Below are positions 1-8,797 of a DNA stretch of 64,000 nucleotides, piece by piece. Origin of the DNA: Cohaesibacter sp. (GTDB lineage Bacteria > Pseudomonadota > Alphaproteobacteria > Rhizobiales > Cohaesibacteraceae); NCBI GenBank assembly GCA_025800105.1, contig JAOXSG010000131.1, positions 21,233-85,232 on the forward strand, written 5' to 3'. The stretch's first letter is position 1. Each line of letters opens with the position of its first letter. A program made the position numbers and the translations under genes. Under the pieces are notes generated by a model. That model did not search any database, was not told the origin of the DNA, and saw nothing but the letters and a program-made list of their open reading frames with translations.

Positions 1-1080
1 TTGGATGAGACCCAACTCACGTACGAGGCTACTCAATGGTAAGTCCTGAAAACGCAAGGCGCGGAATAGTGAGGTCTGTATGTAGCGGCAAACTGAGCGC
101 AGGTCCGTATTTGGGGCCACTTTGACACGTATCGGTGTGGTATTGACTACCATACCAATCATCGGCTCGATTTCTGTTTCAGTGCGGGCGCTGACAGCTG
201 TGCCGATGGCAAAATCCTCTGCGCCGGTTGCTTGCGACAGGACCATCGAAAAGACCGAGAACATTACTACGAACTCGGAAACTTTGAGCCGCTTTGCTGT
301 TGACACAACCGCGCCGTAAGTTTCTGGCGAAATGTTGAGTTCGAAATTTCTACCTTTTAGCGATGCTTCGGTCATCTGGCGGGTAGAGGCGCTGGTTTCC
401 ATCGTGATGCCCGAAAGATAGTCTTGCCAGAATGCAATCGCATTGCGGCCATACTCCCCTCGGATACGCGCACGCTGCCAGGCTACGAACTGTTGGTATT
501 GAACCGGCGGCGGCGATATGTTTGGTTGTCGGCCATCCTTGAGTGCATTGTAAGTTTCCAGCAGTTCATTCCAAAATAGGCCAAAAGACCAGCCATCATG
601 TATCACATGGTGCTCAATATGGATGATCCGCCACTTATCCTGAGAGAGCTGGGCGACGCGAATATCCAGTAACGGCAAGCTTTTAAGGTTGAAGCTGTGC
701 CGCATACATTCTTGTTTTAACTCTGCAAATATCTCTTCTTGTTGGGGCTCTGGCACATCGGATAGATCATGAAAACCGGCTTTGAAGTTGAAACTTGGAT
801 GCACGGTTGCGGTGTAGCCTCTTGGTCCCAGATCGATCGTTGTGCGTAGTATCTCGTGACGGCTGATGACATCGTTGATAGCCTTCTCGAACAGTGCTGT
901 GTCGAAAATCCCGGTCCATTGAATGATTGCCTGCGCGTTATAGGCTTTGGTGCCGGGATAGAACGCTTCTAATAGGCAAATCTGCTCTTGGTTGACTGAA
1001 ATCTCGGATGATGGCAGGTAGCTGCTGATGCTGGATTCATCCGAAGTTGCGGCCATTTTCTGTGTGGTTGCGAGCGTCAT
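1..1080 (-). CDS. NRPS condensation-domain protein (partial; continues past the left edge)
   Basis: Reverse-strand translation from ATG at 1080 is open to position 1. It contains the condensation active-site motif (IEHHVIHDGWSFG, HHxxxDG), a C5-like IGMVVNTTPIRV and a later FQDLPLSSLV. The start overlaps the upstream gene's stop (ATGA). It is missing from the ORF track because no stop lies in the window. Confidence 0.9.
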   Translation of the reverse strand, partial: MTLATTQKMAATSDESSISSYLPSSEISVNQEQICLLEAFYPGTKAYNAQAIIQWTGIFDTALFEKAINDVISRHEILRTTIDLGPRGYTATVHPSFNFKAGFHDLSDVPEPQQEEIFAELKQECMRHSFNLKSLPLLDIRVAQLSQDKWRIIHIEHHVIHDGWSFGLFWNELLETYNALKDGRQPNISPPPVQYQQFVAWQRARIRGEYGRNAIAFWQDYLSGITMETSASTRQMTEASLKGRNFELNISPETYGAVVSTAKRLKVSEFVVMFSVFSMVLSQATGAEDFAIGTAVSARTETEIEPMIGMVVNTTPIRVKVAPNTDLRSVCRYIQTSLFRALRFQDLPLSSLVRELGLIQ

Positions 1081-2165
1081 GTTGATTGCCCTGTCACGAA
1101 CATATAGCGGAACTGTTCGATCCCGGCCTCGTAGGCGGCCTCTTTATATCTGAATTCCCAAAGCTCTCGGCTACCCTCATCCGAAAATTGTTGTTCAAGC
1201 GATTCAAGTACCTCTTTTTTCTGGCGCCAATGTTCGTTTTCCTCACGGCTGAGATCAAAGGTCTCATAACCATCGAACACTTCTTTTAATTCGGACGCCA
1301 ACTGTGTTCGGTCAGGCGACCATGTTTGTTTGGTGAAAGTGCGCTTGGGATAGGTGCGGATAATTCCCAACTTGACATCTGGCTGACCAATCTTGCGGAA
1401 GCATTGCAGCAGATCCGGCAGCGATGGTGCATAGTAAATGGTGTCGATGGATATGATATGGCTGAAGGTTCCAGCGGCGAACTCTAACTTGGCAATGTCC
1501 ATTTCGTGAAATTCCAGCCCCTCATTGCCCAGTGCCATAGACTTGGCAAATTTGATTGCACTTGCGGACAGATCTACGCCAATCACCTTGGCCCCGGTCG
1601 CCTCTGCGATGTATTTTGAGATCAGACCGTATCCGCAACCCATATCCAGCACGATATCGCCTTTTTTGATTGCAAGTCGTTGGATCAACAGATCGAGTTG
1701 TTCCTTGTCAGCCATGCCATGCTGACCAAAATTGTCGCCGTAAACATTGCGACAAAATTCTGCGTGGGCCTCGCTTTGCATCGCTTGGGCGTAATAATTC
1801 TCAAAAAAGGTGTTGCGGGTTTCGCGTCGTTCTGGAGAGTTGTAGCCCAATAGCCGCTCTGATTGTGACGACGAACCATCAGGTGCCTGTGCTTCTTCTA
1901 CTCTCTCTTGATTGTCCAGATTGGCAACAAATCCAGAGAATTTTGCCAGAGTTGGGTTCTCGACAAGTGCAAATAGCGGTACTTTTTTGCCAATCTTCTT
2001 TTCGATTTGCGTCACCGCTAGCATGGCGGTTAGGGAGTGCCCTCCTGCGCCGAAGAAGTCCGTATCTTCTGAAATTTCTTCGCTTGGCAGGTCAAGCAAT
2101 TCTGACCAGATTGGGGCTAAAGCTTCAAAGGTCTGTTTTTGGTCAAGTGCAACTTGCTGAGACAT
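1077..2165 (-). CDS. Peptidyl carrier protein fused to a class I SAM-dependent methyltransferase
   Basis: N-terminal carrier motif DFFGAGGHSLTAM (phosphopantetheine Ser), then methyltransferase motif I VLDMGCGYGLISKYIAEATGAKVIGVDLS. Start taken at MSQQVALDQ. Confidence 0.88.
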   Translation of the reverse strand: MSQQVALDQKQTFEALAPIWSELLDLPSEEISEDTDFFGAGGHSLTAMLAVTQIEKKIGKKVPLFALVENPTLAKFSGFVANLDNQERVEEAQAPDGSSSQSERLLGYNSPERRETRNTFFENYYAQAMQSEAHAEFCRNVYGDNFGQHGMADKEQLDLLIQRLAIKKGDIVLDMGCGYGLISKYIAEATGAKVIGVDLSASAIKFAKSMALGNEGLEFHEMDIAKLEFAAGTFSHIISIDTIYYAPSLPDLLQCFRKIGQPDVKLGIIRTYPKRTFTKQTWSPDRTQLASELKEVFDGYETFDLSREENEHWRQKKEVLESLEQQFSDEGSRELWEFRYKEAAYEAGIEQFRYMFVTGQST

Positions 2166-2166
2166 A

Positions 2167-3696
2167 TCATTTTTCCTTCTTCCCAATGAGGGTTAAGAGC
2201 TTCTCACGATCAACTTTCTGGTTCTGGGATAATGGGAGTTCGGCGACAGTGCGGATGACGCTCGGCACCATATAGTCGGGCAGCACTTGGGCGAGGGCTC
2301 TTTTGAGATCTACAATATCTAGATCACTCTTATTTGAGACCACCGCAGCGGCAAGAATATGTGTGTCGTGTTCCGAGATCGCAAAGACAAATGCAGATTT
2401 GATGGTGACGATATCAAGTATGGCTGCCGTCACCTCGGCGAGCTCCACGCGATTTCCGCGAATTTTAACTTGGTCGTCTTTGCGACCAAGAAATTCGAGA
2501 ATGCCATCTTCCCGGCGCCGAACCAAATCGCCCGTTCGATAGGATCTTGTACCGGCAGGGGAGGAGTGTTCCGAAAAAACTTTAGCTGTTTTCTCTGGAA
2601 GATTGATGTATCCCGGCGCTATATTCGGTCCGGCGATGATTAGCTCACCTGCCCCTTCACCCTCCAGCACCTCGCCTTGCTCGTTCTCAATTTTCGCCTT
2701 GACGTCGGGGATGGGGCGGCCAATTGGTACGGATCCCTTTTTGTCCTGACGTGGATCGAAACTATGCACGATACAGCCTACCGTTGCTTCTGTTGGGCCA
2801 TATTCATTGATTATAACAGCTCCGTCTGCGAGCATAGGTTGGACTTTTGCAGCCAAGTTAACATTAAGATTTTCGCCGCCGACGATGACCCGTGTTAGAT
2901 GTGAGAGATCCATCGGAAGCTCAGACAAAAGCCGTAGATAGGCTGGTGTGATCTTGAGAATGTTAGTCTTGATGTCGGCTGCAATCTCTCGAATGACAAA
3001 TGGATCGGTGATGCCGTCAAAGATTGAGATTGAAGCACCAGCGAGCAGTGGTGGGAAGATACTGGTCATTGTGAAGTCGAATGTCAGCGTTGAATAAAGC
3101 GCGATACGGTCTTGCATATTGGGAAAGTAAGTTTCAGACGCCCATGCTGCATAAGACATCAGATTGGCATGTGTGATGCCGACACCTTTCGGTCTGCCGG
3201 TTGATCCAGAGGTATACAGAATATAGGCAAGATCGCTTGCATTGACCTTGGGAGCTGTATGGCTTGCTGCTGACGCGGTTTGATTATTTGCGTCAATACA
3301 TTCAAGACCCAGGCTTTGAGCAAGAGACAGATTTGCTTTGTCGGTGATACATAGGCGGGTTTCACTGTCTTGGACGATTAAGGCCAAACGTGCAGCTGGC
3401 ACTCTTGGGTCAAGTGGTACGAAGGCACCCCCGGCCTTTAAGACGGCAAGTATTGAGGTTACCATGGCCATGGAGTGACCAACAACAATTGCAACTTTGA
3501 TACCCGGTTTGCAACCACGCGCAATAAGGCTTTCCTTGAGGCGATCTGACCTTTCTCTGGCATCTGAATATGTCATCTGCTGATCGCCGCTGGCCAATGC
3601 AATACGGTCATGATTATCCAAGAAGCTCTTATTCAGTGAGCTTAAGAGAGTGGATGGGATAACAGCCTTTTGCTCGGCTCGATCTATAGGGCTCAT
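2167..3696 (-). CDS. Stand-alone NRPS adenylation-domain protein (AMP-binding)
   Basis: A3 motif LAYILYTSGSTGRPKGVGITHANL, NEYGPTEATVG, YRTGDLVRRREDGILEFLGRKDDQVKIRGNRVEL, and C-terminal QNQKVDREKLL. No carrier domain. Confidence 0.93.
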   Translation of the reverse strand: MSPIDRAEQKAVIPSTLLSSLNKSFLDNHDRIALASGDQQMTYSDARERSDRLKESLIARGCKPGIKVAIVVGHSMAMVTSILAVLKAGGAFVPLDPRVPAARLALIVQDSETRLCITDKANLSLAQSLGLECIDANNQTASAASHTAPKVNASDLAYILYTSGSTGRPKGVGITHANLMSYAAWASETYFPNMQDRIALYSTLTFDFTMTSIFPPLLAGASISIFDGITDPFVIREIAADIKTNILKITPAYLRLLSELPMDLSHLTRVIVGGENLNVNLAAKVQPMLADGAVIINEYGPTEATVGCIVHSFDPRQDKKGSVPIGRPIPDVKAKIENEQGEVLEGEGAGELIIAGPNIAPGYINLPEKTAKVFSEHSSPAGTRSYRTGDLVRRREDGILEFLGRKDDQVKIRGNRVELAEVTAAILDIVTIKSAFVFAISEHDTHILAAAVVSNKSDLDIVDLKRALAQVLPDYMVPSVIRTVAELPLSQNQKVDREKLLTLIGKKEK

Positions 3697-3698
3697 TG

Positions 3699-4001
3699 TC
3701 ACACCACCCCTTTAAACGGCTTGGAATTGGGTATGACAAAATGTTCTAATCTGGGCTGATTTTTCTGACTGAAATCATCTGACCAAATGTCTAAAGACGT
3801 GTCCAATCGTCTTGGTGCCATTTTATGGGCAAAACCGGTGCGAGTTGCCTTGCTCTTTTGATCGCTTAGAGGCCGCGATTTTGCGGTTTTGTGTAACGAA
3901 GTGAAGTATTGTGTGTTGGTTTGCTCTGCAAGGCACTTTGTGGGACCAAGATTGATGGTGGTTGCGTTGAGGCGTGACATTGCTGTTACAAAGGGAGACA
4001 T
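3699..4001 (-). CDS. Uncharacterised 100-aa ORF between the PPTase and adenylation genes
   Basis: ATG at 4001 overlaps the PPTase stop (TGATG), with a GAAGGA upstream. The stop at 3699-3701 is 2 nt before the adenylation-gene ATG at 3696. No family recognised. Confidence 0.45.
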   Translation of the reverse strand: MSPFVTAMSRLNATTINLGPTKCLAEQTNTQYFTSLHKTAKSRPLSDQKSKATRTGFAHKMAPRRLDTSLDIWSDDFSQKNQPRLEHFVIPNSKPFKGVV

Positions 4002-4747
4002 CAATCCTTCGCTCCCTTTTTGTAAATTTCGGATGGCCAAGCCAAAGCCGCAGCGTAACCGCTTGGCGCATCAATTGATGAATATGACCATTCTCCGATA
4101 TTGCCGGATTTGGACGCTACTTCAAATGCACTCAAACCATATGAGATTTCTTGTTTAGAAGCTTTTATTAATGCTTCTTTTCTTGTCCATAGTGCGTAGA
4201 AGCAATGGAGCTGGTGAATTGATTTGGTTTTCTTGAACAAAAAATTTTCGTTAGGGGAGAAAAAGCGATCAACGAGTAGGGGCAAGCCTTCAAATTTTTT
4301 ACATTCCTCGATATCTAATCCAACAGCTTTCTCAGATATGGCGTAAGCAATATAGTTTCCTGAATGAGACACACTGAAATTTGGTGCTCTATGACCATGA
4401 ATTTGGCATTGTGGTTTTGCGTTTTGGTGTCGAATGACTTTGATTTCGGACGTCGGTAAACCAACAAATTTTGAGAGCAATCTTCTTAGAAAATAGTTGG
4501 ACAAAAGCGATTTTTGTTGATCTGCGCGCCGTTTAAATCGCCTTGCATTTCTGATTTCTTTGTCAGAAATAACGTGCAATAGGTTGGGCGGCATTTCTTT
4601 GGCGTTGCTGCCCAAGAAATGCGAAATATCAATCATCCATGTTTGAATTTTGCAAGTGTCCCTATGGGGATGAAATTCAAGAGACTCAGATAAAAATGGC
4701 TCAGTATCGGCCTTTATTATTTTTACATTTTCAAAAATACACACCAA
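4001..4747 (-). CDS. 4'-phosphopantetheinyl transferase, Sfp type
   Basis: Motifs VGLDIEECKKF and FYALWTRKEALIKASKQEISYGL; NFSVSHSGNYIAYAI. Confidence 0.9.
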   Translation of the reverse strand: MVCIFENVKIIKADTEPFLSESLEFHPHRDTCKIQTWMIDISHFLGSNAKEMPPNLLHVISDKEIRNARRFKRRADQQKSLLSNYFLRRLLSKFVGLPTSEIKVIRHQNAKPQCQIHGHRAPNFSVSHSGNYIAYAISEKAVGLDIEECKKFEGLPLLVDRFFSPNENFLFKKTKSIHQLHCFYALWTRKEALIKASKQEISYGLSAFEVASKSGNIGEWSYSSIDAPSGYAAALAWPSEIYKKGAKD

Positions 4748-5083
4748 TACATCCAGTCAATTATGCTGTTGTAATATATCTAAAAATTGCTTTTTAAATG
4801 CGGAAAAAATATCTTAAATAGTTATATGATTTATTATCATCTTAAAGTTGCATTTTGTGCAAGTGTAAATAGTCGTGTGTGTGGGAGATGTGGAAAAGTT
4901 GCGTGCTGTTTCCTATAAATATTTGAGAAATATAAAGCCAGAAATAGAAGTAAAATTTTGATATATCTATGTTTTGCTTTTTCCCACGCTGCCTTCATGT
5001 GATTTTGTATTTATGCTACAGTTTTGATATTTTACTGATGTTTGATCAAAAGGGTGCGTTTTCTATATTTTTTAAAATGAGGT

Positions 5084-6232
5084 GTGATGAATAAGACATT
5101 CAATGATTTGATTCATTCTGTTTATGATGCGGCTGCCGATCCCCGGTTATGGCCGGATGTTCTGGATCAATGTGCGTGGTTTGTTGGGGCGCGCAGTTGT
5201 GCGATTTTTGATTTTTCACCAGATGATGCAGCCCAGCATCTTGCGCCTTCCTATATGTGTGCGTCTTTTGATGCCAGCTTTCTGGAGCGCTATAATCAGC
5301 AGCATCTTGAGCAGGAATTTTCTGACAGGCTTCTTGCCCAAAAGCTTGTTTCAAGGTCTGATGTGATTGAGGCGATCAGTGATGAGCTTGTTTATGAGGA
5401 TTATCAGGAATTTCTGAGCCGGGCGAATATCAGATCCCTGATGGAGATTGGTCTTCGGCATCGGGTTATTGCGTTCTTGAACAAGGACAATCTGAATAGC
5501 GCACAATTCACCTTGCAATATCAAAATGGTCGGGGGCCAGCTGCGCCTGATGAATTGGCACATTTGAATATGCTGTTGCCTCATATTGCCAAAGCGATTG
5601 ATTTGGGCAGACCTGCACGGCAATTGTCGTTTGAGCATCAGAGCTTGTTGGCGGCAATGGATCGGCTGACCATTGGGGTTTGTATTCTGGATTCGAATGG
5701 CTGCGAGGTTTTGGCGAATGATGAATTTAAGCGGCAGCAGTCTGTTTATAAAACGCTTTTGAGCACCCCCAATGGCGTGCTTCACTTCACCCGTTCTGAG
5801 GATCAGGCGATTTTTGAAAGCCTAAAGCAGGATGCAAGCAAACATGGTCAGTTTGGTGCGCGGCCTCGCAAGGAAGCCATTGCTACCGATGCTGAGAGTT
5901 ATTTGTGTATCGAGGTTTTGCCTTTGGCCCGATCTGAGGAAATGGGTTCAAAGCCTTTAAATGGGTTTGCTGTGTTTAGCACGGATACGGGCTTGCCGTT
6001 CAGTTGTAATATTCCGGCCATTCAGGCGGCCTATGGATTGACGGATGCAGAATTTGCGCTGGTGGATGCGATTGCCGAAGGGCTGACCAATACACAAATT
6101 GCAGAGCGCCGCGGGCGCTCGGTTGCGACCATCAATTCTCAAGTTAAATCCATTCTCTTTAAAACCCAATGTTCTACGCGGACGCAATTTGTGCGGTTAA
6201 TGATGACATTTAATGGCCATTATCTGGCCTAA
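5084..6232 (+). CDS. LuxR-family (helix-turn-helix) transcriptional regulator
   Basis: C-terminal LuxR HTH: YGLTDAEFALVDAIAEGLTNTQIAERRGRSVATINSQVKSILFKTQCSTRTQFVRL. The N-terminus is not an obvious acyl-homoserine-lactone-binding domain. Confidence 0.85.
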   Translation: MMNKTFNDLIHSVYDAAADPRLWPDVLDQCAWFVGARSCAIFDFSPDDAAQHLAPSYMCASFDASFLERYNQQHLEQEFSDRLLAQKLVSRSDVIEAISDELVYEDYQEFLSRANIRSLMEIGLRHRVIAFLNKDNLNSAQFTLQYQNGRGPAAPDELAHLNMLLPHIAKAIDLGRPARQLSFEHQSLLAAMDRLTIGVCILDSNGCEVLANDEFKRQQSVYKTLLSTPNGVLHFTRSEDQAIFESLKQDASKHGQFGARPRKEAIATDAESYLCIEVLPLARSEEMGSKPLNGFAVFSTDTGLPFSCNIPAIQAAYGLTDAEFALVDAIAEGLTNTQIAERRGRSVATINSQVKSILFKTQCSTRTQFVRLMMTFNGHYLA

Positions 6233-6253
6233 TACTTGAAAATCTGCGTGAGT

Positions 6254-7123
6254 TTAGTCATATCCCCGATCGCCTTTGCGGGCGTGGGTCAGGATGCCTT
6301 GGCCAAGGCCGACTTTCCAGCCTGACTGATGCCAATAGGGGCTGCGCATTTCTATTTCGAGATTTTTGAAGCCATTGGCGGTGCGTTTTGTTTTGACCGT
6401 TTTTGCATAGCCAATGATTTGATTAAGAAAGAAATGACGGTTGATCAGAATGCTTTGGTTGGTCCAGTGAATATGCTTTGCATCAATCAGCAAAAAATCT
6501 GTCTCATAATCACGGATGATTTCTGGATGGTGATTTTCTGGTTTGTGATGCAGATAGGGAGCGGTGCCGATCAGCCTCTTTGCCTTGTCCGGGCGGATCA
6601 GACGCCGCAGAGCTTGCACACTATGATCAAAAGAAGAGGCGTTCGGGGTGGCGTAATAGCGTTTATATTTGTCCTTGGTGGTAAAGGCTTCGCCGGGATA
6701 GCGTCTTGAGCGCATACGGATGACTTGCGCCTTTTCCTGTTCTAACAGTGCCAGACCGTTTTTTAATTCCTGATAGGCGGTTTTCTGGTCTGTGATGAGG
6801 GGCAGGTCATTTTCCAATAACAGCACATAGTCTGATGTCATATTGCTGGCCAAGGCTTCAAAGCCGCCTAGAATGCCGAGATTGTCTGGATGTTCGCTAT
6901 GGGTGAGGCCATTTTCCTGCGCGATGATGCGCCCCTGTTGTTCGGCTTCTGGCAAGAAAAGGTGCTTTTCGGCAAAGAGATCCAGAAATTTTTGCTCATG
7001 ATAGCTTTTTAGTGAGGCTTGCAGGGATGCGTAGCCTTTCCAGCTCAGGATGCCGATGCCGATTGGCAAGATGGTGTTGTCTTTTTCCGACATCTTGACT
7101 GGATCACGAGCCGCTTTTTTCAT
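6254..7123 (-). CDS. Glycosyltransferase-like protein
   Basis: GT-A-like N-terminus: IGIGILSWKGYASLQASLKSYHEQ ... NLGILGGFEALASNMTSDYVLLLENDLPL. Start codon uncertain. Confidence 0.6.
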   Translation of the reverse strand: MKKAARDPVKMSEKDNTILPIGIGILSWKGYASLQASLKSYHEQKFLDLFAEKHLFLPEAEQQGRIIAQENGLTHSEHPDNLGILGGFEALASNMTSDYVLLLENDLPLITDQKTAYQELKNGLALLEQEKAQVIRMRSRRYPGEAFTTKDKYKRYYATPNASSFDHSVQALRRLIRPDKAKRLIGTAPYLHHKPENHHPEIIRDYETDFLLIDAKHIHWTNQSILINRHFFLNQIIGYAKTVKTKRTANGFKNLEIEMRSPYWHQSGWKVGLGQGILTHARKGDRGYD

Positions 7124-7400
7124 TTTGCTTTGCCTTGGATTTGAAGTGCTTTTTAATGGCAAAGCTCAAATGGGCTGCAATCATCATGCCGATCATGGTG
7201 CCGACAATCACCTGCGTGAAGCGATCAAAGGGCAGGGTGGTGATGTTGGGGGTGGAGATGAAGGCAATGGTTGCGAAAATGGCGGCGGATAAGGTGGCGT
7301 GCCAGCGTTGTTTGATCAGCATACCGGAAATGAAAGCGGCAATCCCCAAGGGGCTGAAAAGAGCGGCGACAATAACGGCTGCCAGCAAAGCAAAATCCAT
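7104..7400 (-). CDS. Small hypothetical membrane protein
   Basis: Hydrophobic segments MDFALLAAVIVAALFSPLGIAAFISGML and VIVGTMIGMMIAAHLSFAI. Start taken at MDFALL. Confidence 0.55.
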   Translation of the reverse strand: MDFALLAAVIVAALFSPLGIAAFISGMLIKQRWHATLSAAIFATIAFISTPNITTLPFDRFTQVIVGTMIGMMIAAHLSFAIKKHFKSKAKQNEKSGS

Positions 7401-7423
7401 GGATGGGGCCTTTCCTGTGGTCT

Positions 7424-7903
7424 TTATGTGTTCAGGATTTTTTGCGCCTGATGATAAATTTTTTGACACATTTGGAAATAGGCTTTTTGTTCGTCTTTAT
7501 TCAAGGCATTTATCAAAAGTTTTTCCCGCTCTTTCACAAGAGGGATGATCTGGCTAAGAAGCTTTGTGCCTTGGTTCGACAGGCGCAAGACCTGATTGCG
7601 GCGGTCTTTTGCATTGGCTTTGCGCAGGATATGGCCATTTTTCTCTAAACTTGCCAGAGCGCGGCTGACCTGCATTTTATCCAAGGTGGTATAGGCGCAT
7701 AGCTCTTTGCCGCTCATATCTGCTTTGTCGCCTAAAGCGGCCAGAATGCGCCATTCTGCACGGCTGAGATTGAAGTTTTTCTGATATAGATCGGCGATGG
7801 ATTGGCTCACGGCATCGGCCAGCACTGCCAATTGATATGGCAGGAATGTTTGTAGCTCAAATATATTATCTTCTTCTTCTGGCGTCATGGGTTCTTGCGT
7901 CAC
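7424..7903 (-). CDS. MarR-family transcriptional regulator
   Basis: Winged-helix pattern LSRAEWRILAALGDKADMSGKELCAYTTLDKMQVSRALASLEKNGHILRKANAKDRRNQVLRLSNQG. Confidence 0.92.
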   Translation of the reverse strand: MTQEPMTPEEEDNIFELQTFLPYQLAVLADAVSQSIADLYQKNFNLSRAEWRILAALGDKADMSGKELCAYTTLDKMQVSRALASLEKNGHILRKANAKDRRNQVLRLSNQGTKLLSQIIPLVKEREKLLINALNKDEQKAYFQMCQKIYHQAQKILNT

Positions 7904-8042
7904 TGGCCGTTGCTTTTCTGTCTGGTTTCTCTCTCATCTTATCATGGCACAAAATAGGACTTGCGGCAATTGGTAACAGATGATATCAATATAGTAACAA
8001 ATGAAACTAATTTATTGACTTGTGTCTTGGGAGGATCAAGAG

Positions 8043-8600
8043 ATGAATGGGAGTTTGAAGGTGGAGCAAATCCACCATGTGGCCTATCGTTGCAAGGATG
8101 CGAAAGAAACCGTTGAGTGGTATACCAAAAATCTCAATATGGATTTTGTGCTTGCGATTGCTGAGGATTTCGTTCCCTCAACGCATGAGCCTGACCCCTA
8201 TATGCATTTGTTTCTTGATGCCGGGCAGGGCAATGTCCTTGCCTTTTTTGAATTGCCGACCAAGCCAGAGATGGGACGGGACGAGAATACCCCCATTTGG
8301 GTGCAGCATATTGCGTTCAAGGTCAAAGATCGTGAAACGCTGGTTGCGTTCAAAGAGCAGTTGGAAGCCAATGGCATTGATGTGTTGGGGGTGACGGATC
8401 ATTCCATTTTTCATTCGATTTATTTCTTCGATCCCAATGGACATCGCATTGAGCTGGCCTGTCCTGATCCGGCTGAGGAAGAAAAATTGAAGCGGCTGGA
8501 TACGGTAAAATGGCAGATGCTGGAAGAATGGTCCAAGACCAAGCGCGCGCCCAAACATGCAGAATGGCTGCATGCTAAAGAGCTCGAAGGCGTTGAATAA
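8043..8600 (+). CDS. VOC-family (glyoxalase/dioxygenase-fold) protein
   Basis: VEQIHHVAYRCKDAKETVEWYTKNLNMDFVLA ... WVQHIAFKV ... FFDPNGHRIEL. Confidence 0.85.
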   Translation: MNGSLKVEQIHHVAYRCKDAKETVEWYTKNLNMDFVLAIAEDFVPSTHEPDPYMHLFLDAGQGNVLAFFELPTKPEMGRDENTPIWVQHIAFKVKDRETLVAFKEQLEANGIDVLGVTDHSIFHSIYFFDPNGHRIELACPDPAEEEKLKRLDTVKWQMLEEWSKTKRAPKHAEWLHAKELEGVE

Positions 8601-8617
8601 ATGCTGTTTCTATAAGA

Positions 8618-8753
8618 GCCTGATTTAAAAGTCCTAAGCCAGCCCACTCCCCCTCCCAAGCCACCCGTCATGGTATCCTCGTGGGCGGTTTGGGAGGGGG
8701 AGTGGGCTGGATATGCGGCCTAAAAGTCTCAGCATGAGACTTTTAAATCGGGC
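8618..8753. repeat. Nested inverted-repeat element (REP/MITE-like)
   Basis: Outer arms 8618-8633 GCCTGATTTAAAAGTC and 8738-8753 GACTTTTAAATCGGGC (15/16). Inner perfect 21-bp arms 8639-8659 CCAGCCCACTCCCCCTCCCAA and 8690-8710. Separate palindrome 8722-8744 AAAAGTCTCAgcaTGAGACTTTT. Confidence 0.85.
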
Positions 8754-8797
8754 ACTAAGTGATCCGGTTTCAAATTGAGTGAGTGAAAGAAGGACCC

